Origin: an uncultured Veillonellaceae bacterium
GTDB lineage: Bacteria > Bacillota > Negativicutes > Veillonellales > Negativicoccaceae
Reading direction: 5' to 3'
Length of the DNA: 20,857 nt
Assembly (NCBI GenBank): GCA_902488965.1
Contig: CABTYA010000007.1
Coordinates: forward strand, 1 to 20,857
In this document: piece by piece, positions 15,036 to 20,857 of the stretch
Position numbering within the stretch: the stretch's first letter is position 1
How the letters are laid out: each line of letters begins with the position of its first letter
Notes under the pieces: generated by a model
What the model was told of the DNA's origin: nothing
Databases searched by the model: none
What the model saw: the letters and a program-made list of their open reading frames with translations, nothing else
Made by a program: the position numbers and the translations under genes

Positions 15036-16801
15036 GAGTCCTCCATGTCTTGAATCACTTGAATAAATGCGGGGCCGTAGGCGGTTTTCTTAAAGTCGCC
15101 GACGCCTTTGATGCGGCCGAACTCGGCCAATGTGCGCGGCTTGGCGATCGCCATCTCGGACAGCGTCGCATCGGAAAAAATCACATACGGGGGTACGCCT
15201 TTGTCGGCGGCGATGATTTTGCGTTTCGCCCGCAGGGCGGCAAAAAGCGGGGAGGCCGGTGTGCGGGCGGGCGGTGCGCTGACCCGTCGGGGGGAGCGGA
15301 CGGCGACGGTGACGCGCCGACGGTCGGCCAGCACGGCGTCTCCGTGTGCGGTCAGACCGAGGAGCGGATATTTATCGCCGTGACGATAGAGTATCCCCGC
15401 ATCGATGTATTGGTCGATTTCCGCGCGGACGGCTCGTTCCGTCACGCCGCTGCGTGTACCGTAGCCCGCGACATTGTCCAGACCGACATGCCGATCGCGG
15501 TCGGTGAGGCGGCCGCGCAGGAGGCGGCTGATACCGGCGATGCCGTAGCGTTCGCGCGTGCCGCGGACGGCGCGCAGGACATCGAGCGCATCGGCGGTCA
15601 CGTCCTGTATGGCGTGCGGGCGGCGGCAGTTGCCGCAGTGCTCGCAGCGCGCGTCGGTCTTGGCGCCGAAATAGCCCAGCAGGCACGCGCGCAGGCAACG
15701 GTCGGTCTTGCAGTAGTCGATGACCTCATAGAGCCGGCGCAGGGCATCGGGGTCGCTCGGATTGTGGTCGATGATGTATTTGCGGATGCGGACATCGCCG
15801 CCGTGGTACAGCAGGATGCACTCGCTCGGTTCGCCGTCGCGTCCCGCGCGCCCCGCCTCCTGATAGTACGCCTCCATACTGGCGGGGAGTTGCGCATGCA
15901 GGACATAGCGGACGTTGGATTTGTCGATGCCCATGCCGAAGGCGTTGGTCGCGACAATCACCGGGCAGCGGTCATAGACGAAATTGTCCTGCGCCCGGTT
16001 GCGCGCGTCTTCGCTCATGCCCGCATGGTACTTGGTCACATCGACACCCGCTCCCTGCAGGGTGAGGTACAGCTCATCAACGCGCTTGCGTGTGGCGCAG
16101 TAGATGATGCCGCTGTCGCCGTCATGCGCGCGGACATAGTCCGCGATGTAGCCGTCGCCCTCGGTCGATACATCGAAGTACAGGTTCGGGCGGTCAAATC
16201 CTTCCACAAAGACGGCGGGATCGTGCAGGTGCAGCTCCGTGAGAATGTCCTCGCGCACCCGCGGTGTCGCCGTCGCGGTAAACGCGCCGATGACCGGCCG
16301 CCGCGGCAGGGCGTCGATCGCCCGCCAAATCGTACGATAGCTCGGACGGAATTCATGTCCCCATTCACTGATGCAGTGCGCCTCGTCGACGACCAGCATC
16401 GTCACCGGCAAACTCGCCAAAAACTGCAGAAAATACGTCGATTCCAGCCGTTCCGGCGCGACGTACAGCAGGCGCAATTCCCCGCGACGAAGCGCCCGCA
16501 TACGCGCCCGGTAGTCGTCTTGCGATACCGCCGAATTGAGCATCGTCGCCGGGATGTTCTGCTGTGTGAGCGTATCGACTTGGTCTTTCATCAGGGCGAT
16601 CAGCGGCGAGATGACGATGGTCAGTCCCTGCCGGCAAAGTGCGGGCAGTTGGTAGCAGAGCGACTTGCCGCCGCCCGTCGGCAATACCGCCAGCGTATCG
16701 CGCCCGGCCAAGAGCGATCGGATGATCTTTTCTTGTGACGGGCGAAAGGATGTAAAGCCGAAATATTGTTGTAATGTTTGTGATAAATCAATCTCGTTCA
16801 C
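15032..16801 (-). CDS. recQ: ATP-dependent DNA helicase RecQ
   Basis: A 589-aa 3'-5' DNA helicase that unwinds recombination and fork intermediates. Domains in order: helicase lobe 1 with FRPSQEKII, Walker A TGGGKS (42-47) and DEAH (139-142); lobe 2 with NAFGMGIDKSNVRYV and YYQEAGRAGRDGEPS; the RecQ zinc site C369, C386, C389, C392 in spacing like E. coli; a winged-helix region with a partly divergent sequence; and a C-terminal HRDC domain (about 505-585). I chose GTG 16801 because AAGGAG (16814-16809) lies 7 bases upstream and it precedes the conserved LSQTLQQYFGF region. The frame stays open to 16987 but that stretch holds the promoter. thyA follows with a 4-base overlap, an unusual partner for recQ. 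Confidence 0.94.
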   Translation of the reverse strand: MNEIDLSQTLQQYFGFTSFRPSQEKIIRSLLAGRDTLAVLPTGGGKSLCYQLPALCRQGLTIVISPLIALMKDQVDTLTQQNIPATMLNSAVSQDDYRARMRALRRGELRLLYVAPERLESTYFLQFLASLPVTMLVVDEAHCISEWGHEFRPSYRTIWRAIDALPRRPVIGAFTATATPRVREDILTELHLHDPAVFVEGFDRPNLYFDVSTEGDGYIADYVRAHDGDSGIIYCATRKRVDELYLTLQGAGVDVTKYHAGMSEDARNRAQDNFVYDRCPVIVATNAFGMGIDKSNVRYVLHAQLPASMEAYYQEAGRAGRDGEPSECILLYHGGDVRIRKYIIDHNPSDPDALRRLYEVIDYCKTDRCLRACLLGYFGAKTDARCEHCGNCRRPHAIQDVTADALDVLRAVRGTRERYGIAGISRLLRGRLTDRDRHVGLDNVAGYGTRSGVTERAVRAEIDQYIDAGILYRHGDKYPLLGLTAHGDAVLADRRRVTVAVRSPRRVSAPPARTPASPLFAALRAKRKIIAADKGVPPYVIFSDATLSEMAIAKPRTLAEFGRIKGVGDFKKTAYGPAFIQVIQDMEDS

Positions 16802-16820
16802 GCACTCACTCCTTCTCTGT

Positions 16821-16829
16821 ATTATATCA
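16821..16829 (-). promoter_or_regulatory. Extended -10 promoter of recQ-thyA-folA
   Basis: On the minus strand TGA precedes TATAAT (16826-16821). No good -35 is seen. The start would be near 16814, at the ribosome binding site, so the 5' leader would be very short. Confidence 0.6.
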
Positions 16830-17076
16830 TTTCTCGCAGGGACGAACGCGGCTGCGCAAGAGAGAGCAAGGTCGGGGATGGACGCTAACAATAAAAAGTG
16901 AAAAATAAACAAAATTTTACTGAGCGGAATTTTTTCACGAGAAAAAACGATATGGGGGAAAGAGAAGAGCTCGGTAAAAACACGCAAAAACAGCGTACGT
17001 ATAGTCTTGACAACGTGTAGGGAGACGGTTTTGCACTATGGACGGGTCATGACATTTTCTAATAGAAAAACATAAA

Positions 17077-17110
17077 TTGAATCACTGTTAGTGAAAATAT
17101 TGAAAAATGA
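17077..17110 (+). promoter_or_regulatory. Candidate OmpR-type operator (tandem repeats)
   Basis: TTGAA at 17077, TTAGTGA at 17088 and TTGAA at 17100 recur at 11 and 12 bases, the helical repeat expected of tandem OmpR/PhoB boxes. They end in the -35 region of the response regulator gene. An inverted repeat at 17082-17094 lies inside. Autoregulation is inferred only from position and pattern. Confidence 0.4.
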
Positions 17111-17134
17111 GCATTTAAGGAGTATAGTTATAAT
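17100..17134 (+). promoter_or_regulatory. Promoter of the two-component operon
   Basis: TTGAAA (17100-17105), a 17-base spacer and TATAGT (17123-17128). An overlapping TATAAT at 17129-17134 offers a second -10 without a matched -35. Confidence 0.6.
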
Positions 17135-17196
17135 CAAGAGAGTATGAGAAGAAAATCGATGCCGAATAGGCAAACATGAATGAAGGAGGAATTGTC

Positions 17197-17880
17197 ATGG
17201 CAAACGAAAAAATTTTGGTTGTCGAAGACGAAAAGAAAATTGCACGATTTTTACAATTGGAATTGGAACACGCCGGCTATAGCTGCGTGATCGATTTTAC
17301 GGGCACCAATGTCATCGATCATATCGGGCAGGGGCATTTCGATTTGATTTTGCTCGACTTGATGCTTCCGGGCGAAGACGGATTCAGCATTTGCAAGCGC
17401 GTGCGCGAAATCAGCAATATCCCGATTTTAATTTTGTCGGCGAAAGACGATGTCGATTCGAAAGTTTCGGGGCTTGACCACGGGGCGGACGACTACCTGA
17501 CGAAACCGTTTTCCAGCAAGGAGTTGCTGGCACGGATTCGTGCGCTGTTGCGCAAACGCGTCGGCGGCGACAAGCTCAACGAATCGTCGTATCATGTGAA
17601 GGATTTGTACATTTTCCCCGATCGGCATGAAGTGCAGGTCGGCACGACGATCATCAATTTGACGAAGAAAGAATTTGAATTGCTCACGTACTTGGCGAAG
17701 AACAAAAATACCGTTCTCAACCGCGAGCAAATTTTGGAAGATGTCTGGGGATACGACTATGTCGGCGATACCAATATTGTCGATGTGTATATCCGCTATT
17801 TGCGCAGCAAGGTCGACGAAGTAGTCGGCAAGAAATATATCCATACGGTGCGGGGCATCGGTTATGTGGCGCGCGATTGA
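17197..17880 (+). CDS. OmpR/PhoB-family response regulator
   Basis: A 227-aa two-domain transcription regulator. The receiver domain (about 4-117) shows the acid pocket E10/D11, the phosphoacceptor D54 in LILLDLMLPG, S81 and K103 in LTKPFSSKE. The C-terminal winged-helix DNA-binding domain (about 130-227) shows LTKKEFELLTYLAKN, VLNREQILEDVWGYDY, VDVYIRYLRSKV and VRGIGYV. AAGGAGGA at 17183-17190 fits ATG 17197 (6-base gap); ATG 17176 in the same frame has no such site. The kinase gene overlaps its end by 17 bases. The regulated pathway is not evident; a candidate operator upstream suggests autoregulation. Confidence 0.94.
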   Translation: MANEKILVVEDEKKIARFLQLELEHAGYSCVIDFTGTNVIDHIGQGHFDLILLDLMLPGEDGFSICKRVREISNIPILILSAKDDVDSKVSGLDHGADDYLTKPFSSKELLARIRALLRKRVGGDKLNESSYHVKDLYIFPDRHEVQVGTTIINLTKKEFELLTYLAKNKNTVLNREQILEDVWGYDYVGDTNIVDVYIRYLRSKVDEVVGKKYIHTVRGIGYVARD

Positions 17881-19294
17881 GTCTGCTCGAACACGAATCA
17901 GATCAATTGCGGTGCCGCTGTCGACAAAACTGACGGTGATGTATACGGGGATCATGTTGATGATCCTCGTTTTTGCGACTATGCTGGCAATCGGGAGTAT
18001 CTATTACATCTTAATGCGGCAGATGCAGACCGACGTGCGCGAGAGTGCGCATCGGGTGCTCACCTATGTGGAGCAGCGCGGCGATCTCGGCGCGCGCACA
18101 CTCAGTGCGAACAATGTCGTGCCGTATGTGACGGTAATCGTATACGACAAATACGGTCGTCCGCTGCTCGACAACTATGCGCGATTTACCGCGATCGACA
18201 ATCTCTCGCAGGAACGAATCGATGCGATTGAGCATACGGTGAGCGGAGAAAGCGTCGAGATCACGGAGGATATGTCGTATCGCTTTTGGCAGCGCTGGGT
18301 TGCCCCGAGCGGCACGGTGTATTATTTTGAATTTTGGCGGGAAGCGGGGCGAGAGAAATCCTTCGTCGATTTGCTCATTCGCCAGGTGATCATCACGATT
18401 TTGTCAAGTCTGGGAATCACCATCTTGGCGGGGCTGTTTTTGACAAATCGGGTACTGGCGCCGATGCGGGCGATGCTCGCGCCGCTGCGTCAAATCGAGG
18501 CCAACGAGATGGGGCACCGCGTGCCGGTGCCGCGGGCGAAAGACGAACAGTACGAGCTGGCGGTCGTCATCAATCGGGCGCTGGACCGAATTGAAACGGG
18601 AATCCGCCAGCAGAAGCGATTCGTCAGCGACGCTTCGCATGAATTGCGCACCCCGATTACCGTCATCGGCGGCTATGCCGATATGCTGGCGCGCTGGGGG
18701 GCGGAAGACCCCGAGACGCTGCGCGAAGGCCTCGAGGCCATACAGGGCGAGACTTCGTATATGCAGGGTCTGATCGAGCGGCTGCTCTTTTTGGCACGGG
18801 CATCGTCGGGCGAAATTCGGATGCAGCGGCAGCCGGTCAATATGCAAAAGCTGATCGAGTCGATTTGGCAAGGCGCCAAGGTGATGGACGGCGACGCGCA
18901 TCAATGGGTCCTCGAGGCAAACGAGGCCGCGACCGTCGAAGGCGACGATGCACTGATTAAACAGTTGGTGCGGATTTTCATCGAAAACGCAGCCAAGTAC
19001 ACGCCGGAGGGCGGGCATATCTGGCTGTCGTCACGGACGGACGGCGACAGCGTCACGGTCGTGATTCGCGATGAAGGCATCGGGATCGCCAAGGAGGATC
19101 AGAAACATATCTTTACGCGCTTTTATCGGGTGGACTCGTCGCGGACGAAGGACACGGGCGGCAACGGGCTGGGACTGGCGATTGCAAAAGATATCGCCGA
19201 TATGCACGGGGCGGAAATCAGTGTCCATTCCGAGCAGGGGCAGGGGACGACATTTACCTTGCACTTTGCCGCGATGGCTGAGGAGCGGCAATAA
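17864..19294 (+). CDS. Membrane sensor histidine kinase
   Basis: A 476-aa kinase partner of the response regulator just upstream. Helix TM1 is at about 23-51 and TM2 at about 173-194, bracketing an extracytoplasmic sensor of about 120 residues (VVPYVTVIVYDKYGRPLLD looks like a PAS-like strand). HAMP follows, ending before the dimerisation domain. The phosphoacceptor is H259 in FVSDASHELRTPITVIGGYADML. The ATP-binding domain shows the N box with N375 (NAAKYTPEGG), DEGIGIAKEDQKHIFTRFYR and GNGLGLAIAKDIADMHG. Layout is that of EnvZ/ArlS-like kinases. ATG 17864 has only a weak GGGG site and overlaps the regulator gene, so expression is probably coupled. The signal sensed is unknown. Confidence 0.93.
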   Translation: MWRAIESARTRIRSIAVPLSTKLTVMYTGIMLMILVFATMLAIGSIYYILMRQMQTDVRESAHRVLTYVEQRGDLGARTLSANNVVPYVTVIVYDKYGRPLLDNYARFTAIDNLSQERIDAIEHTVSGESVEITEDMSYRFWQRWVAPSGTVYYFEFWREAGREKSFVDLLIRQVIITILSSLGITILAGLFLTNRVLAPMRAMLAPLRQIEANEMGHRVPVPRAKDEQYELAVVINRALDRIETGIRQQKRFVSDASHELRTPITVIGGYADMLARWGAEDPETLREGLEAIQGETSYMQGLIERLLFLARASSGEIRMQRQPVNMQKLIESIWQGAKVMDGDAHQWVLEANEAATVEGDDALIKQLVRIFIENAAKYTPEGGHIWLSSRTDGDSVTVVIRDEGIGIAKEDQKHIFTRFYRVDSSRTKDTGGNGLGLAIAKDIADMHGAEISVHSEQGQGTTFTLHFAAMAEERQ

Positions 19295-19295
19295 A

Positions 19296-19324
19296 AAAAC
19301 GGAACGCGGGGGCGTTCCGTTTTC
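19296..19324 (+). terminator. Intrinsic terminator after the histidine kinase
   Basis: AAAACGGAACGC (19296-19307) pairs with GCGTTCCGTTTT (19312-19323), loop GGGG, immediately after the stop codon. Confidence 0.92.
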
Positions 19325-19352
19325 ATTTGTCAATATTTTTCTTTGCGCGGTG

Positions 19353-19380
19353 TAGACATTGCGACGGACTATGATACAAT
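19353..19380 (+). promoter_or_regulatory. Promoter of the ecfA1-ecfA2 operon
   Basis: TAGACA (19353-19358), a 16-base spacer and TACAAT (19375-19380) with a TGA extension. It follows the kinase terminator, so the ecf genes form a separate unit. Confidence 0.7.
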
Positions 19381-19415
19381 AGGTAAAGATAACCAACGGA
19401 AAGGATACGAAAGCG

Positions 19416-20264
19416 ATGATAGAATCGAAAGCGATGTTTGTGATCGATCATGTCAGCCATGCGTATATGGACGAAGAAGGGGAGCAAGCGTTTGCCCTTG
19501 AAGACGTCTCGGCGACGATCGCGCACGGGGAGTTTGTCGCGATTATCGGTACGAACGGCAGCGGCAAATCGACTCTCGCCAAGCATCTGAATGTATTGCT
19601 CACCCCGACGGAGGGCGATATTTTGGTGGACGGAATCTCGGTCAATGACGAGAGCCGCCTGTGGGATATCCGCCGCCGGGTGGGCATGGTATTCCAAAAC
19701 CCGGATAACCAAATCGTGGCGGCCGTGGTGGAAGAAGATGTAGCTTTCGGCCCGGAAAACCTCGGCGTACCGCGTCCGGAGTTGCGACGGCGGGTCGATG
19801 CGGCGCTCACGGCCGTGCGCATGCAGGAATACCGCACGCATGCGCCGCATCTGCTCTCGGGCGGACAAAAGCAGCGGATTGCGATTGCGGGCGTGTTGGC
19901 AATGCAGCCGCAGGCAATCATTCTCGACGAACCGACGGCGATGCTCGATCCGCGCGGTCGGCGCGAGGTACTGGCGACGGTGCATGACCTGCATCGGACG
20001 CTGGGAATGACGGTCGTGTATATCACGCATTTCATGGAAGAAGCGCTGACCGCCGACCGTGTCATCGTGATGAAAGACGGCCACATCGTCACGACGGGAA
20101 CGCCGCGGGAAGTCTTTTCCCAAGTCGAGCCGCTGCTCGAGCTGGGCTTGGAAGTACCGGTGGCGACCGAGGTGGCGGCTCACCTGCGGGCGCAGGGAGT
20201 ACCCGTCCCCGCCGATGTATTGACGGCGACGGAGTTGGGAGATGCATTATGTCCATACGTATAA
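19416..20264 (+). CDS. ecfA1: ECF transporter ATPase EcfA1
   Basis: A 282-aa ABC ATPase of the energy-coupling module, which with EcfA2 and the membrane protein EcfT drives several substrate-binding S proteins for vitamins or metals. Walker A is GTNGSGKS (45-52), Q-loop Q94 in FQNPDNQIV, signature LSGGQ (147-151), Walker B ILDEPTAMLDP with D171/E172, and switch H205. The FQNPDNQ Q-loop is typical of EcfA1. AAGGA (19401-19405) lies 10 bases upstream of ATG 19416. It overlaps ecfA2 by 16 bases. Usually ecfT and truA follow; here the window ends first. No S component is visible. Confidence 0.94.
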   Translation: MIESKAMFVIDHVSHAYMDEEGEQAFALEDVSATIAHGEFVAIIGTNGSGKSTLAKHLNVLLTPTEGDILVDGISVNDESRLWDIRRRVGMVFQNPDNQIVAAVVEEDVAFGPENLGVPRPELRRRVDAALTAVRMQEYRTHAPHLLSGGQKQRIAIAGVLAMQPQAIILDEPTAMLDPRGRREVLATVHDLHRTLGMTVVYITHFMEEALTADRVIVMKDGHIVTTGTPREVFSQVEPLLELGLEVPVATEVAAHLRAQGVPVPADVLTATELGDALCPYV

Positions 20265-20857
20265 CACAGGTGTCGTACGTGTACGGCAAGGGTTCGCCGT
20301 ACGAAAAAGTCGCCCTGCAAGGAATCAATTTGGAATTGCACCGGCATGAATTTGTCGGGATTATCGGGCATACCGGTTCGGGAAAATCCACGCTCGTTCA
20401 GCATCTGAACGGCCTGTTGACCCCGACGACGGGTACGGTGACGGTCGATGACGTATCGCTCGCCGGTACCGGCGCAGAGGCCAAAGCGGCCCGCCGGCGG
20501 GTCGGGATGGTATTCCAGTATCCGGAACATCAGCTCTTTGAAGAAACGATTGCGGAAGATATCGCCTTCGGACCGCGCAATTTGGGCTGGGAAGAAGACG
20601 TCGTGCAGGAACGGGTGCGGGCCGCAATGCGCTTTGTCGGTCTGCCCTATCGGCAATTCGCTTCGCGTTCGCCCTTTCGCTTGTCGGGCGGACAGATGCG
20701 CCGCGTGGCGATTGCGGGCGTGATTGCGATGAAGCCGGACTATCTCGTACTCGATGAGCCGTCGGCGGGATTGGACCCCGTGGGACGGCGCGAGATTTAC
20801 GCCCAGATTACCCGCTTGCATGAAGAACAGCATACGACGGTGATTTTGGTTTCGCAC
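20249..20857 (+). CDS. ecfA2: ECF transporter ATPase EcfA2 (3' truncated by window end)
   Basis: An open frame of 203 codons from ATG 20249 to the window edge, with no stop. Walker A is GHTGSGKS (40-47), Q-loop Q90 in FQYPEHQLFEETI, signature LSGGQ (145-149), Walker B VLDEPSAGLDP with D169/E170, and switch H203, the last residue seen. The FQYPEHQLFEET motif separates EcfA2 from EcfA1. GGGAG (20237-20241) is 7 bases upstream. It overlaps ecfA1 by 16 bases, so the two subunits are translationally coupled, fitting an A1-A2 heterodimer. The remaining C-terminal part lies outside the window. Confidence 0.95.
   Translation, partial: MSIRITQVSYVYGKGSPYEKVALQGINLELHRHEFVGIIGHTGSGKSTLVQHLNGLLTPTTGTVTVDDVSLAGTGAEAKAARRRVGMVFQYPEHQLFEETIAEDIAFGPRNLGWEEDVVQERVRAAMRFVGLPYRQFASRSPFRLSGGQMRRVAIAGVIAMKPDYLVLDEPSAGLDPVGRREIYAQITRLHEEQHTTVILVSH

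Larger units (their letters stand above)
16830..17196. other. AT-rich divergent intergenic region between recQ and the two-component system
   Basis: About 370 bases with no supported gene; the + strand AT content rises strongly from 16888. It holds a stem with TTTTTTC (16930-16936) and GAAAAAA (16941-16947), the palindrome TTTTCTA-A-TAGAAAA (17055-17069), the inverted repeat TCACT-GTT-AGTGA (17082-17094), and promoter elements for the response regulator. A perfect TTGACA at 17007 lacks a fitting -10. Confidence 0.6.

Noticed and set aside
15050..16738. 562-codon open frame on the + strand across recQ
   Set aside because: Shadow of recQ in GC-rich DNA; no ribosome binding site and no recognisable motif.
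16802..16987. N-terminal extension of RecQ with a hydrophobic segment
   Set aside because: It contains the -10 box and ribosome binding site; RecQ homology begins right after GTG 16801.
17007..17040. TTGACA as a possible promoter in the recQ/regulator spacer
   Set aside because: No acceptable -10 box at 15-19 bases; nearest candidates are too far or too weak.
17144..17179. Possible 11-codon leader peptide before the response regulator
   Set aside because: No clear ribosome binding site, no run of regulatory codons, and no terminator nearby to attenuate.
1..20857. tRNA, rRNA, CRISPR, insertion sequence or prophage
   Set aside because: No tRNA cloverleaf, regularly spaced repeats, transposase, integrase or phage motifs were seen on either strand.

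Overview
The window looks like an ordinary chromosomal stretch from a GC-rich member of the Bacillota. The support is direct: strong AGGAGG-type ribosome binding sites, TATAAT promoters that often carry a TGn extension, a PyrR-type pyrimidine attenuator, the paired ECF ATPases EcfA1/EcfA2, and the phi3T/Bacillus-type ThyA. GC-rich DNA plus secreted proteins with short Sec signals would fit the Negativicutes (Veillonella/Megasphaera relatives), but that placement is inference. I see no tRNA, rRNA, insertion sequence, prophage, CRISPR array or compositional island. The genes are densely packed, and most transcription units end in clear intrinsic terminators.

Left part (1-4960, all + strand). 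The 3' end of a DUF2344/TIGR03936-type gene runs into rng (RNase G), trmB (tRNA m7G46 methyltransferase) and ftsW/rodA (SEDS peptidoglycan polymerase), with short gaps or overlaps. A strong promoter overlapping the ftsW stop codon starts a leader with a PyrR-binding loop and terminator, followed by the uracil permease gene uraA.

Middle part (4960-13750, + strand). A small secreted proline-rich protein of unknown function precedes a divergent EF-G paralogue. Next come ald (alanine dehydrogenase) behind tandem promoters, an OFA-family MFS transporter behind a structured leader that looks like a transcription attenuator or riboswitch of a class I cannot name, and a nicotinate phosphoribosyltransferase gene. 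A translationally coupled pair of unrecognised secreted proteins closes this part.

Right part. A minus-strand operon recQ-thyA-folA (16801 to 13750) has overlapping stop and start codons and faces the secreted pair across a shared bidirectional terminator. ThyA and DHFR form the dTMP/folate cycle; uraA supplies uracil from the other side of the window. A divergent AT-rich intergenic region of about 395 bp separates recQ from an OmpR-family response regulator and histidine kinase pair, and carries candidate operator repeats. The window ends with ecfA1 and the first 203 codons of ecfA2, the ATPases of an energy-coupling-factor vitamin/metal transporter.

The best candidate for something undescribed is the leader at 9095-9200. 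It shows a compact three-way-junction fold, a long terminator, and a perfect six-base antiterminator pairing that would exclude both. The tandem repeats upstream of the response regulator and the unidentified secreted proteins come next.
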